Numbered from the stretch's first letter, positions 38,401 to 52,300 are shown. The stretch: DNA of 64,000 bases from Monarcha castaneiventris obscurior (GCA_026261815.1 JAMPIT010000886.1:21310001-21374000), one strand, 5' to 3'. The notes: a model not told the origin generated them from the sequence alone. A program made the numbers and translations.

Positions 38401-41371
38401 AAGTAACTTTCAGTAACAGAATGGTCAAAAGAGTGAAAGCTTTGAAAGTGACATCTTTACACAGCCTTATAGGAAGTTTCCTACACAGCAAATATTCTAG
38501 GCAAGTAGAGGAGACTAAATTTGTATGTATCTCTTTCCATTTTCCCTGTTAGGGCTAAGTTCTGATGTGCCTGAAATACTTGACCCGTCAAAGTCAATAA
38601 TGGGCACAGGAATCTGAATTCAATTTCCAGTCTCCCCAAAAGTTGTGAGTTACAATGGCATCTCCTCAGGGAAGGAACTGCCTTTGTGGGAATGGTCTGT
38701 GTGGTTTTGCATGTGCAGCTGGATAGCAGTTTCTTAAGAATTTAAGGGATGCTGCAAGGCTTTCTCATGACTGATCTTTCCATATGGCACCAGTTCATGA
38801 CTCGAAGGAATATTTGTTGATATTGATGTGATAAAGATCTTCTGGGTTCTCTTGCTATGTGTAGGCAGGACATCACTGAAAAATTTTAGAATTTAGGAAC
38901 TTTGGAGTTATAGACACGTTCAGAGCTCCTCACCTAGTGCTTTACAACAAAAACCGTAAGCCAGTGATGTAACTTGTAGTATTCAGTGTACAGTGATCAG
39001 TGGAAGTTGAGGAGGTTATGTAGAAGAGAAATTGTGAATTTTTTTGAAGTACCAAATAATAAAGAAAACTAAGATAACAATCTTATAAAATTGATCCTCT
39101 TCCTCTAGTGTAAAGAGCTGTTACTTCTAAACACCCAGTCTCTGAACAAATTAATTATAGGATTATAAGCCGAAGTTTTGCAAACACAGAGCATCTGTGA
39201 GCTCATTGGGAAATGGCTGCTGATGTGACAGCAAATGTGCTGAAAAGAAAGCAGGTTCTGTGCAAGACTTGTACATTTTAAGAAGCAATGACAATAACTT
39301 TAGTGGTGGTTCTGGAGTTAGAAACCCTGAGCTTTAAAGAGATGAGTCCCTTTGAATGGAGTAAGATATCAAATGGGTCTTGTCATCATTTCCTCGTCAC
39401 AATTTTACTGGAATGGTACATTGTGCCTCCTTTATTTAAAATATTTTCAAGTGAGGCATCAAATACTAACAGAAAGAGCCCTACAAATGCAGGTGGTTTG
39501 GACAACAACCTTTAATACCCTTTGTAAGCCCTTATAAATGCAAGTCTTCAATGACATGGAAGACTCTCTTTAATGGCAAGGAAATACAGTAAATATAAAA
39601 TGGAGGGTTTGGTGGGATTTTGGTGAGATTAACATGCTCCTGATTTTGAACCTGCAGGCAGTCTGTAGTTCTGTGCTTTTATTTTAACTGAAGAAATGAA
39701 TGGAAATACTGGTAAGTTTTCTGGCATAAACTGTGTTCAGCACACTAGGATTTATACCTAAATGACAGTTTCCAAACAAATTTGTCTATTCCGTTGCTGT
39801 AAATTCTCAGCCCACATAGCTTGATACATTACATTGATATGACACTGGGAACAACCTTCAGTTCCACCTGCAAATTTCCTATGCTGCATTATCACTGGGG
39901 ATCAGATTGATACCTGGAGGCTCAGGAATCTGCCCACAATCCACAAGAATTTTGAATGAGACATAATCACTTTTGTAAGATAAATGAGCCTCATGGTGAT
40001 TCTTTTCAAACTAGTGTGCATTCATAATGGCATAACTGAATTAATTTGAATTTAGGCAGTGCAATTCCTACTGTTTCTAGACTTAGCAGATAGCTTTCCA
40101 CAACAACGAGTGTCCTTCCACACTGGTGAGTTGTCTTATTTTGAGGAAGCAATTAAGAAGTAGGAGTCAGGAGAAAATCAGGTGGAAGATGTAATTTAAT
40201 GTGTGGAAGAAGGGAAATACAGCTTGACTTTGAATAAATAATGAAAGGGAGACCAACATTTCAGTCTGTTCTTCAGTATCAGATGGGACTAAGAAGTAAG
40301 GAACATGGCAAAGGATGGTTGGTCATGCCATAAATATCACTAAATTTATGTTTCGATTTGAGGTACTGTCAAGTAAGCATTTACAATTATTTTTGAGTGT
40401 TTGAAATTATTATTGAAAGGCAAATAATAGATGGTATTTGAAACAGAGTATCTTGAAGAGGCTCATTTTAGTACTGCTAACTTGTATGTATGTTATGTAA
40501 AGAGCCCTTAAGAAACATTCTCTTTTTGTCTTTCTGGACCTGGTCTGTACTGAGAGGTTATTTTCAGTCAGTGGTTGCTTGCTAGCACCATCCTTTAGCT
40601 TCTGCATCTCTATTCACATGGAATTAAATTTTCAGAAACATTAATCGTCTTTAATGACATTAAGTTGGGTGCTAGTGTTTTGCATTTCAGTTTATATGCT
40701 GATATTTTCTTTTTCATTGTGCTCTCAGTTCTCAGAAACTTGCCCCACAGGTGAGGGTAATTATCTTCAGTTCCTAGGCTGGGTGAGAGACTGAGGTTTG
40801 CACAGTTCCCTGCAGGGAGTCTGTGGTTCAGTTAAAAATCATAGGCAGATATTCTGACCCAGTTTATTAAATACACATGGGAAAAAAATTGTAAGGAGAC
40901 ATCTCATCTTCCCTTCTGTTTTAACAGGTAGAGGTTTTTAAGGTCAGCTGCTGCTGGTGTTTGCTTTTCTAAACTGCAGTAAACAGATAGTATTTCTTTT
41001 TATAAATCCTACATTTAAGATTTCTGCAAAGTCTTTGGAGGGAGCCTGGGAATTAAAAATTGTAATTCTGAATGGAGGAAAAATAAATACTATTTTTCTT
41101 TGATGTCTTTGTAGAATTTTAATGCCTATTTACTGTTGTAGGTGTTGTGTTTTCAATTATAGGACAGCTATGGTGTTGTAATATTGCTCCTTAATTCATA
41201 GAATTAACTTTTTCAGTAGTGGAATATCTAATAAATTGTGGCCATCTGAAAAATGAGAGGGTTTCTAGCACAAGGGAGGTTGATAATGTCAGTGGCATGT
41301 TGTAAAGATGTGCTGTGGGAAGGATGCTGAAACAGCCCAAGGCTATTTCAGCTGCAGACACTGAATCTGCT

Positions 41372-41428
41372 GCTTCTTCTCTCCTCTCTTTTTTTTTCCC
41401 CTTTTTTTCCCTCCCATGTGAACTGCAG
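41372..41428 (+). other. Decoy 3' splice site (long pyrimidine tract)
   Basis: About 45 nt of almost pure C/T (41372-41416) is followed by ATGTGAACTGCAG with the AG at 41427-41428. This is stronger than the real ADK acceptor by eye, yet the sequence after it does not encode ADK and has no obvious nearby donor. It is probably a cryptic site or a pyrimidine-tract microsatellite. Confidence 0.35.
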
Positions 41429-41549
41429 TGGTTCTCTAAGATAAAATGCTTTTAAATCATTTCCCAACCTTGCAGCCGTTTTTGATAAAAGCCCTGTTAT
41501 CTGAAATGATATGAATCACTGTGGAGTTAACCATACCTTTTACAACTAC

Positions 41550-41765
41550 ATATTTTGTTGTGATTCATTCTGTCTCAATTAATCATCTTATTTATCTACA
41601 TTGTCTCAGCTGCTGCTCTGAAATTCATGAGTAATGCACAAGTAATTATTTTAGTATAGTTTACCTAGTACATTATGAATGAAAGGAAAATTGAGAGCCA
41701 AGTATTTAAATTTATATTTAGTGCTGCTTTCAGCTAATGTCTAGCTATTTAAGCAATTTAGGAAC
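41550..41765. promoter_or_regulatory. Candidate conserved non-coding element
   Basis: Non-repetitive AT-rich sequence with TCAATTAATCATC, ATTGTCTCAGCTGCTG (a Sox-type core next to a CAGCTG E-box), CAAGTAATTATTTTAG and TTTATATTTAGTGC. The mixture of different factor-type sites without homopolymers suggests an enhancer; conservation is untested. Confidence 0.3.
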
Positions 41766-42059
41766 CCTATCTCAAAAAACGTCTTTCTTGTTTCCTGTTA
41801 TGGAAAACAAGCAGGTATTTAGAAGCAAAGCTTATACTTTCCAACAGACTTCACTTCTTAAAACTAAAAATATTTTCTGGTAGTCTCTCAGAATGCTTAG
41901 GGATATTTATCCTTCCTTATGCTATGCAGTGTTGAGATACTTTTAAGACTGTGAATACTGGAGAGTGTGCAGCACAAGACAGAACATGTCCTGTGAGAAA
42001 GGAAAGCAGATTCCACTGTATTTCAGCAGCTTGTGTTTTACTGACAATGATTGATAACC

Positions 42060-42240
42060 CTTTTCACTTTGTAGCACTTCCCAGAGCATCTCATAACACT
42101 TCATAAACATTAAAGCTCAGAATAAACCAATGAGGTAGGTGTGTAGTCTTGACTGTTTTACAGGTGGACAATTGAAAGGTTATTTGCACAAGGTCATACA
42201 GCAAGAGCCGAGCCAAGAACAAGCAAAATTGAATTCTAAC
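42060..42240 (+). mobile_element. Ancient MIR/CORE-type SINE
   Basis: The block reads GCACTTCCCAGAGCATCTCA, ACACTTCATAAACATTAAAG, CCAATGAGGTAGGTGTGTAG, then GTTTTACAGGTGGACAATTG, TTATTTGCACAAGGTCATAC and AGCAAGAGCC. This is the full order of a MIR-type core (aatcctatgaggtaggt, ttacagatgaggaaactga, ttgcccaaggtcacacagc). It is the best preserved old SINE in the window. MIR-like elements predate amniote divergence, so this copy should be shared with other birds and reptiles. Confidence 0.75.
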
Positions 42241-45200
42241 TTTTTCCTTCAGTTAAGTGGCCTGAAATGTTGTCAGCTGCTGAATACATTTTGGACAAAA
42301 CTCACCTGTCTGGAGAAAAGACCTGCAGAACCTGGCTTTCAGTTTTCAGTGTAATATGAACATACATCTCTGAAAGCCTTTTAAAGGTGAACTACATATG
42401 CCTTTTAATAATCAGATCACTAGGGCAAAAAGTGTACAATATACAATACCTAATATATAATTTAAGAACTGCAAAAATGAGAGTATGAATAAAATTGAGT
42501 TACACAGTTGATACGAACAAGAAGAATAAAGGCAGAAATGTTCACAAAAACTTCATTAAATCAGTGTAAATTCAGAACATTTCGATTTCACAGAGATATT
42601 TGCAGATAGCAATGTAGGTGAAAAATATGTTACAGTAAAGCTTTGTTTCCCAATCCTACTAAGGTTAATTCAGTGCCTCCACATTTGGAGCCCTGTTTGG
42701 GGCAGATGTAGCCAGTTTCTGATTCAGAGTATTGTTAGGTTATGCTAAAGCCTCTTATGCCAGCACACGCTGGGTATTCTCCTCTGTCACAGGAAGTCCC
42801 TACAGTGGATTGCAAGGCTGCAGTGCCATGTTATCTCCATGGATAGCATCTAAGTGTGAGCTGATGCAGACCTCTCTCACCTGCCCTTATCTCATGATGT
42901 CATCTACTCCCTTTACTCAGATTTAGTGATTTTACATCCACAGCGAGTTCCATGGGTCAGACTACTGTTAATCACTGAGCTGGTCCAGCTTTCTCAGGCA
43001 ACACAATCACTAGATCTGATTAGATGAGAGGGTAATGCATGGTGGTACAAAGGACTTTGGAAGAGAAAGCCTGATAACCTCTCTGTTTCATCAGATATAA
43101 GCAGGCAATCTGTTAAGGTCTCCCAGGCAGTACAGCAAAGAAACACAGTCATTGACTGACTTAAATGTTATTGTGCAGGGATGTATATTAGCTGTAACTG
43201 TTCTTGGACAGAGGTTTTTATATAAAAGAGACAGTTTTTACCTAAAAAGAATCTATTGATGCTTCCTGTGCTTATAAATTTGAGTCTGAACAAAGGGTTC
43301 TTGAAAGGGGAGAAAAGGGAAGGATAGTAACAGAGACAGTAGTAAGTCCATGGTGATGTTCAAAATCTTGAAAACATGATTTGGGGATTTTGGAATAGAA
43401 TTGGCAATATCTTTATTATGTTAACCTATTTTTCTGTACTATTACATAGCACTAGTTTTTCAAAACTGCAGTTTCAGCCTTGTTCTTTTTCTCATGTTAT
43501 CTTTCTCTGTCAACACCTTCCTTCACTCTGTTTATATAGCTCATATAATATTTTTATTCCCTCAAGAGAGTTTCACATCTCATTATAAATCTATTAGCTA
43601 GTTTCATTTTTCTGGCTTTCTTCAACAAAGAGCAAAAATAGCCATTTGAACCCTCTCTTCTTTCCAATTAGCTATATAATCTTCTGTTACCAGAATTCCT
43701 ACTGTACATTTTATAAGAATAAATTTAACCCAATGATGTTTCCTTAAGAGTATTGAAAAGTTGCTATGTGTAAGTAAATTATTGCCTTCATGCACTGACA
43801 TACACATTGAGGGTATTTAGAAGGGACTTAGGCTAAACTACTATGGATTAAAACCTGTATTTTATTTTTTAATTAAAATTTAGAGTTAAGAAAATGACAT
43901 TAAATGGAAAGCTAATTGTGCACTGTATTATGAAACATACGCAGTGGGGCATAACTATAAGTAAGGGTTGCAAAAATATTTTGCTAATTTTTAAATTTTT
44001 TTCAGAGTTTTCCTAAAAGCAGGAAATAAGCTTGTAAAAGAAGTCGAAAAAGTATGATTGTAGCATACCTAAAATATTTGAAAGCTAGATAAAAGCATCC
44101 AAGGTTTTCCCAAAGGCATTAATTGATCTCTAAAACCTTGCCTTATTTATAAACTTAAGCCACCCCATTTATAACAGCCTTTGGGTGATAATTTTGCAGC
44201 CACATCAAAGTGTCTCCTTAAGCTATGTTTTCAGGTTTAGTGGTCATATTATGACTCACACTGCCATTTGTTTAAGTACTGACCTCCCAGGGAAGCAATG
44301 TGGAGAAGTTGCTTTGCTCTCTTAAGTTTTTGTTCTAAGTTAACAGAACTTATCCCTCCTACTCATTACATTTGACTTTTTTAGTTCTCCAGAGAAATGA
44401 TCCATTAAACCTGTACTTGGGTAAAACTAGTGCTAATCCATATGTGATAAGTAACATTGTCAAAATGTTGCTCATTAAGTCCTCAGACCCTCCTTTGACT
44501 CCCCATGTTCTGTGTCAAAACCAGCAACATATGCAATCACATTAGGGAAACAAACATCCATGTGTCAGTTTGCTTTCCATGCTGAAGTAGTTACCAGTAG
44601 CAGGAGCTTCCCTCTCAAGGACAGAACTGTAGCAGTCTAATGAGTGGGACAATAGATATTTTGAAATGCATAAACCTGTCTGATTGTTGGTTACATCTCT
44701 GGCTGTGTAGAGGGGAACCCCATACTCTGAACTTGAAATCCTACAAACAATTGTGTCCATCATCTCCCATCATCTTCAATTTATTTTATTTGAAGGCTAT
44801 AATTTCACAAGTAGAAAGTTTCTTTCTCCACCCACAGCTAAGGAGAAGGACTTCCTCTCCACCCTTACAAAGGAACCAGCCATCAGCATCTGCTTCTGGT
44901 CCCAGCCTTTGAGCTAGGCCGCAGCTGAGCTGGGCTTTGAATAAACAAAAACTTTTAGCCCTGGAGAAACTCACTTGAAGGCAATAGCAAAGTGGTACAC
45001 ATTCCAATTGTTTCTCTTTCTCTGTGGCTGTCCTTCTGAAGATTCTGTTTTTGAAAATCTGAGAGACCAAGCTGTGGACAGTATTTTTGATCCCTGGCAG
45101 GTAAGAGGCCTCACACAACTAGGTTCTCTTTAGGATCTCTTTTAATGAAGTGTGTTTCTGCTCTGGAATTCCTCTGAGAGACCAGGGCATGTTTATCTTG

Positions 45201-47859
45201 TCTGTCATTGTTGACCTCTCCAGATTGTGCAACACACTTTTTTAAATTAAAAAAACCCCTGGAATTTTCATGAAATGAGGTTGTAGCCATAGAATGTGTT
45301 GTTGGGACAGTCCTGATATCTGTGTAAGGAGGACCTCCCTGCAACTGGAAAAACACCTGAAATTTTGTGGAATTGCAGGTATCCTTTATGATCAGTTTAC
45401 CCAGTTTTTCTTAACTTTTTTTGAAACATGGATGGGCAATCAGATGGTCTTAACACACAATATTTTCTGTATGTGTTATTTTGGAGCAGCTATGATTAAC
45501 ATGTCTTTTTCCTCTTGTTGGAAATTTTAGTAGAGCAGGAGAGCTACATCTGTGAGTGGTCTTGGACACATACCAGTTTCAGATAAATGGATCAGTCAAT
45601 TTAAATTCTGCATATATAGTTGCCAAACACTATGCATTTGATTTGAACATCAAAGTAAATGCCAGATTTGGATGGAGCTGCATCTTGGTATATGTGAATT
45701 ACAGTAATGAGTCAAACTACTGAATCTCACTGCTCAAAAAAGAACACTCATCATCTGGAACCAAATTCCTTTCTTCTAGAATCTAAACTCATGAAAAGAA
45801 CTGAAGAAGTAAATAGCCTTATGCTGAAGTCTCTGAAGTAGCATTACCTGAGAAGTGTGTGGACACACTTAGGAGCATTCTGAAGTGTAGAATGGTGGGA
45901 GGTGGACCCATTATGTAGACCCCATGGAAACCCTAAGTGCCAGGAGTCCATATTAACTCTACTTGCAGATTAGTTTCTTTGATATTTCAAACAAGAACTC
46001 TGTGTCCCAGGACGAGTGGTGCATGTGTAGATTTGAGGTAGAACAAGCTAAAATCAAGATCAGTGTTAAGCGTATTAACATCACCTTCAGCAGTGTTCTT
46101 GGGATAATTTTTAAGTCTGCAAGAAAGTAACAATGTAACTTGTCCCAAAGTTCCCTTTTCATTTATGGTAAAGATACCGAGTATTTTAGGGGAGGGTCTT
46201 CATTGTAACAGACTTCAGCCAAGCCATACCAATTCATTTTGTACCTCTTCCATTGGAGTTGGTTTTTTTAGGAACCTAAATGTCAATTATCACTTTTTAA
46301 CCATGCTTCACCTCTGCTATTCTTTAACAACAGTTTCTCTGTATTGTTACTTGAATTTGCAAAATGCACTGTGTAAAATATTGCAACATAAATTAACAGA
46401 AGTTAGTTAATTTGGAGGGCATTTGCATAGATTTAGTGAGAATAGAGTAGGTAATAGATTATTGAGCAATGTTATTAAGCCAGGAAAATGCATAATTCAG
46501 GAGTAAGCTGTACAGACATTCTGTCTTGTGGATGTTGTTCAAGATAACAACTTTTAGAACAGTGTCTCATGTAATGAAACACAAAGAAAACCCCCTAGTT
46601 TTTCTATTTTAGAAGCTTGTACATTCAATGATATTGTAATGATTTTAAGTGTTAGGTGAATGGAGAGAATTGGGTAACTTATATAATATGTAGAAAGGTT
46701 TCAAATTAATTTTTTAAATTAGAATTGAAAAATGTTTTCAGTGATACTGTTTTTTTCATTTTTAATAAGACCTTCTGCAATAAATCCTTGTTCAGGATTA
46801 TGAGTAAGAAAAATTATTCTTCATGTAGATAAAATTCACAAAAGAAGATTTGAAGTATACCCAATTCATCCTGAAAACTATTTGAAATGTAACTAATTTT
46901 GTCTATGCTAGGCTGCCCAAACCCTGTTACTAATTTAAATCAACATCAGAGTGAGTTGCAATGCTTACCTTTTCATAGCATTTCCTTACCTTCTTCTTTT
47001 TTCTGGTGTATTTCTTGCATTTCATTTTTCTGGAATCAAGCATATCATACCTAGCCACAGCCTGGGGTGCAAATTTTGTGTAATTCTGCAATGTTTTCCT
47101 ATTTCAATTCCACATTTGCAAACACTTGTGTGGATCTTATGTTGCCTGTCTCAGCTGTGAGGAAAGTACAGCAAGGCCTTTGGTAGTAATTACTGGTGAG
47201 TACTGAGTTACTGCTGTCTCCCAAGAGCCAACTTCTGTTCTCTGAACTACCCCAAGTACCCACCTTGCTGTAATAAACTCACCTGTGAAAAACCTTTCCA
47301 TGCTCCTGCTCCCAGGAAGCTCTCTGCAAATATGAGATGTCTCCTTGCTGTTACACTGGCTAGAGCCATGAGATGTGCAGTGCTCAGGCCTGCATCCGTG
47401 CCCTTGGTCCTTGGCTGACTAAATGGAAGATTGCCAGTGTCATCCAGGGGAGATGCCCAGCTTGCCAGCGTGGCACACACAGCTTACTGCCTGCCTGTGA
47501 GGGCCTCCAGGATATTAAGCCTTACAGAGGAGTTTGCTCTTTATCAGTAAGCTATCAGGAGATAACCTTACAGGATTTCTAAAACATTTTCCCCTGAGCC
47601 TCCTACAACTTCCTGGCTTTGCAGAGAAAGGCCCATGAAAAATTGTATCAATAAAATTCTTAAATTCTCTAAAATAGTTTTCATCTGAAACATATCATAT
47701 ACAGACCAGGTGATAGGTTGGCATGTAAAAATGGGGGCTTGTGGATCCTTTTCTAAGGCATCTTGCATTACTATCTTGTGAACTGACTATCATCGTGTTA
47801 TTTTTTTCTTGCCTATCTCCTCTCCTTATTATTACAGCAATTAACTTTATAGCTGATGT
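42241..47859. other. Intronic stretch without genes
   Basis: No exon, RNA gene or confident repeat is seen. A GC-richer piece at 44820-44960 contains AATAAA and might be a decayed repeat. Short frames of 60-110 codons are present on both strands without recognisable domains. Confidence 0.5.
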
Positions 47860-47982
47860 TTGGAGTTCTATACACTGTGCAAAACAGAGAGGCATGTCTT
47901 GTCCTGGGAAACTTATATTTTAAACAGAGATAACAAACAAAAGATGGGAGAAGTAATGACCAGAGAGAGGTGAAATGTCATA
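47860..47982 (+). mobile_element. Ancient SINE/L3-like fragment
   Basis: The order TTCTATACACTGTGCAAAAC, GTCTTGTCCTGGGAAACTTA, AAACAGAGATAACAAAC, AAAGATGGGAGAAGTAATGA and GAGAGAGGTGAAATG follows a pattern common in amniotes (tgtacaaaacacatag, gtccctgccccaaagagctta, aatagacaagacagacaaagg, agaggtgaagtgac). It is highly diverged; the family assignment (MIR-related or CR1-L3-related) is uncertain. Confidence 0.5.
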
Positions 47983-48167
47983 GCAGTGAAGATGCACTTG
48001 TTCAGTGCCATTACAAAATGTAGCTAAGGTTTTTTCCCTATAATCTCATATCTCAATTTTTAAAAGAAATGCAGTGAATGGAAAAGAAAAGAAGTAATTC
48101 TGGTCTGTGCTAAGGCTAGATATACAAGTCCCTTCACTGTGTTTTTTTAGGAATTCTTTTCCATGTG

Positions 48168-48193
48168 TTTTTTTTTTTTTTGTTTGCTTTCAG
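48168..48193 (+). other. Decoy 3' splice site (T14 tract)
   Basis: A run of about 14 T followed by GTTTGCTTTCAG (AG at 48192-48193) is a textbook acceptor. The following sequence gives a short frame with an early stop and is not ADK, so it is a decoy unless a non-coding or poison exon uses it. Confidence 0.35.
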
Positions 48194-49231
48194 TCTTAAA
48201 TATCACGCAGAATTAAAGCAGTTCATGATCAGTTAAAATTTCAAATATTTAAGACAGCAGTATTTAAGATTAACTGTTTTCCATTTACTGACTGTTACTT
48301 GGAACCAAAAGAATCTTGTATTTTTGTAAGCATAGTAAGCTACACTGTTTTTCTTTAAACTTTAGGGTATGAATTATATTCCTATAATGACAGCTGCAGG
48401 GTGGAATGTTTTAACACACTGGAGTGAGATATATCTTGGACACATTCTTGGTACCTTAAGTTCAACATGCTCCATATGGTGCCACTGAGCCAGTGATTTT
48501 GAAGAAAACAGTTAAAGACTGCTGAAACAGCGTAAAATACAAATTAGTCTTTGCTGTATAAGTAAAAAAATTCACTGTCAATCTTTTCAGCTTTTTGCAT
48601 GAATACTTCCAGCAACTTTTAGTAGTAGTCCCTATGTTTTAAAACAACTGTTGAATTCTAGCAGAACAGAGTGAAAGCTTGTGGGCTAAGAATACATTAA
48701 CTGAATTATGCCTAAATCTTACGCAGGGGAGCAAAGGGAAAGGAGATTGGGCTTCCCTGCATTTCCACATTAGTTTTTAATGTGATGGCAGGGATTGTGT
48801 GATGCAGGATTTGTGAGAAGTAGGTGGCTCTTTGTTAACTTGGTCCTCTGTCAGCACAAGAGCACCGTGAAGGAGCTCTGTGTCAGGGAGGTGTCTCAGT
48901 CCTGCTGCTGAGAATACTAATGATACGGTGTCCTGTAGTAAAACTACAGAATAACTATTGTTATTACTGAATATTTTAGTGTTTGGAGAGATAAATTAGC
49001 TGGGAATTATGTTTTCAGAACATTGGACTTTTTTCATATGTTTTCGTTCATAGTATCAAGGCAAGCAGGAGTTACTGTATGAGTAACTTACCTGTCTTTT
49101 ATCTTAATGTAGTTGAATTTTTTTCAATATCAGCCTAACCCTGGGTTTTCTGAGTTTATATTCAAGCTGTGGATTTCAAAATTCTTACAGCATACTTGCG
49201 GTTCTTAATACTGAAGTTATCCATTAATCCT

Positions 49232-49302
49232 GAATTATTATTATTGTAATTATTACTATTAATTATTAATAGTATTGTTGTTGTTATCATCATCATCATT
49301 AT
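49232..49302. repeat. Compound ATT/GTT/ATC microsatellite
   Basis: Consecutive trinucleotide tracts (ATT units with interruptions, then TTG units, then ATC units) over about 70 bp. Such compound tracts are usually length-polymorphic. Confidence 0.9.
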
Positions 49303-52300
49303 GGCTTTTTAAAAGCATCATACATGGACTCCAAACAAAAGAGCAAGGATTACACAGCAATGCAAAAATTCTATTCTTCTCAAGTAGTACCAAGCTTAAA
49401 TTGTTCCTTATTGGTGTTGACTCGTAAGAACAGATTTCCAAATGTGACAGAGCATAAGACAAACGGCCACAGTGCACCAGCCTGTTAACCTGTACTTGTG
49501 TACCTTCTCTAACAGCAGAACAGCACTACTGGTGAGTGAAGCCTTTGAGGAGGTGATTTGCACTTATATTAATGTGAAGTTGCACATTATAGCCTGAGTT
49601 GATCGAGGAATTTACTGATGGAGGAAGATGGAGATTTTGCTCCCTATTGTCCCTTTTTAGACTTGTATCTTCTGTCTCAGGTTCCCTCTGTACAGTGTAG
49701 CTAAGGCGGCAGAGACATGGGGGTTATTTTAAAGAAAATAGGATGTGGCCACATGATTTATTTTGATTAGGAATAGAATTAATTAGAGATGGTCCATCTA
49801 AAAGTATGAAACCAAAAAACAGTCCCTGGACTTCTTTCTCAGAGCTAAATTGTTGCATGCATAAAATCATGAGATGAGGACTGATAGGTAACTACCATTT
49901 TAGTGATCCCATGTTAGAGCTACCTGCACTGCTGTTGTCCCTCTACATATAATTAGGTAAAATAATCATGAATAATTTGTACAAATTTCCATCTTTAAGT
50001 ATAGCCCAAATGTCAAATTTCAAATGATAATTACTTCTGGCATTTGGTGAACCCTTTGGGATACAGCCAATGAGTATCTTTGGTAAAGGACCTAGTTGTC
50101 AAAGGATTCATAAATAAAGTTCTTGTACACTCAGAAAGTGTATTCAAAGCATGTAAGGTTTTGATACAGTATATGTCATAGCAAACAGAGGTCAAATACC
50201 TGCTTTAAGTGAAAAACAGAACTTAATATTGGCATTAGAGAGATGACCAGAACATCAGTGATACATTAAAGTGGATGCTTTCTCATCATACATAAAATTA
50301 GCAGCCTTTCTCTTCTTTTCTTGGAGCAGCGAGCTTCTCTAGTTTAAAAGGGTGTCTGTTGGTGTTTGTCCAGGCAGTGGGCCTACATTGGTATATGTTC
50401 TGTAAAAGACTTAGCTGTACTTCTGTCATCATTGATCACTGTGTAGGCCTTCCAGTCTCCATGGCCATCCTAATCCATTTGGTATGATGACATAATGCAG
50501 CTGCCATAGAACACTATTCCCTTTGTTTAAGAAGCATCAGACTTCCAAGCCATACATGTCATCTAAGCCAAGGAAATGGTCCCAAGGGATCCACTTGACC
50601 TATCAGTGCCTGCCTTCATTCTGTGCCATGGGTAGACCAGTCCCTTGCTCAGCAGAATGAGAGTCCTGCTCTAAATTGGAAGACAACTGTGCTTCCTTTC
50701 TCTGAGTATCAGTTCATTGTCACTATGTGGGAGAAGCTTGTGTTAAGCTATGTGTTAAGCTTGCACTTCGCTGTTCCAAAACAAGTTCGTGTGTGAAAGA
50801 CATAACAATGGGGTTATATTGCTCTGCTGGGACAAAAGGAGGACCTCTTTAGGTCAAACATTCTTTATGTTGAAGAGCAGAGCACAAAAGGGGGCCAGAA
50901 CCTTTTCCTGCACAATGCTGCTGCTTGCTGAAGGAGGCAGAGTCCAGCCTGTCCTTTTTTAATTCCACATCTCAGCCATTGGTGGATTATTTGAGGAGAG
51001 GAGGAAATAAAGAATAAGGGGAAGACTTGAGAAGATCCAGTGGAGCTCTTTTCCTGAAAATGGTTCTGTATTTCCCAGCGATGGAGAAATTGCCTTAGCA
51101 CTTTAAACCTACAACAGCTCAGTCTTGCTTGAGTGCAAACCTGGAAGTGGTGTTCTTTATTCAGTTCAGAAGCCTGTTCATACTTTGCTACTTACAGGCC
51201 AATAAATTACTTCTTCAAAAAGTTCCTGTTTTGATAAATTGATGTGCTTGTGTGTTTGCACTATATTATGTACGAGGAGCCTTGTCATCTTATTGAAATA
51301 ATAGGACATTGAGAGATACCAAGTATTTATGGCTAGATTTAACGATTTTAAAGGAAGGAAATTATTGCAGCCCCAGGGCAACAGTAACTTATATAGTGAC
51401 AACTTATACATGTTTTATGTACCTATTTACTTCAATGTTCACTACAAAAGTATAGTTACCATAGCAATGACCATGTCACCAAACTTCTTTGCTAGTTTTG
51501 AAATACAAAATACCCAAATGCCACCTGAACTGTGATTATTTTCTGCACAAGTACTGAAAGTAGAAGTTGAGAGTGTCACACACTTTTCTAAACAAACAGC
51601 AACACACTGATTTACAGAACATTTTATGTTGCAAATGGATCTTGGGTTGTTAGCATCCCTGGTACTGTAAATCCTTTGCCACTAAGCTGCAAGAAAAACT
51701 TCACAGGCTCCTATCAGAAGAGCCTCCACTAGTATATACTTAACCTGTAGTCTTCTGTGGAATATTGGTACTTGCCTGCAATATTTCAGGAAAATAACGT
51801 GGTATTCAGGAAGATACTTTCTCTGATTTTACGTGTTAACTCATAAGTAAAACTATCCTTCAGCTATTTACAGATTGTTACTATTATATAAAATAGCGTC
51901 ACAGAAAGCGGTGTGATTTTTACCTGCTCCTTCTTTTCCTTTAGAAATGGCAAATTTATTAAGAATTTAGGTAGTAGCTTCTATACCTTGGCATGCAGCT
52001 CACTAACCAGTGGAATTGAGCAGCCAGGTACTAGATTTCCCAAGTCAGCATTAACCACTGGGGCACTGGTGGATCACCTCGATATGACTTGTGCGCAATT
52101 AAAGGTGAAAACTCTTACCACAGAAGTAGACCATGCCTTTTTATAGCTAGGTTTTCTCATGTGTAGGCAATGTGAGCTAACCTGAATTCTTATAACAGTT
52201 ATGAATATGGATACTTGAAGAAAAGCAGTTTGCAGAATTGCAGACTTAATCCACCATTTCAGTCATTCTCCTTTAATAAAGGCTTGTCTACACAGAAGCA

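Larger units (their letters stand above)
35471..42059. other. Intronic stretch without genes
   Basis: AT-rich intron with no recognised exon. A strong polypyrimidine tract with an AG lies at 41372-41428, and a conserved-element-like block at 41550-41765. Frames here are at most about 100 codons, with no domain. Confidence 0.55.
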
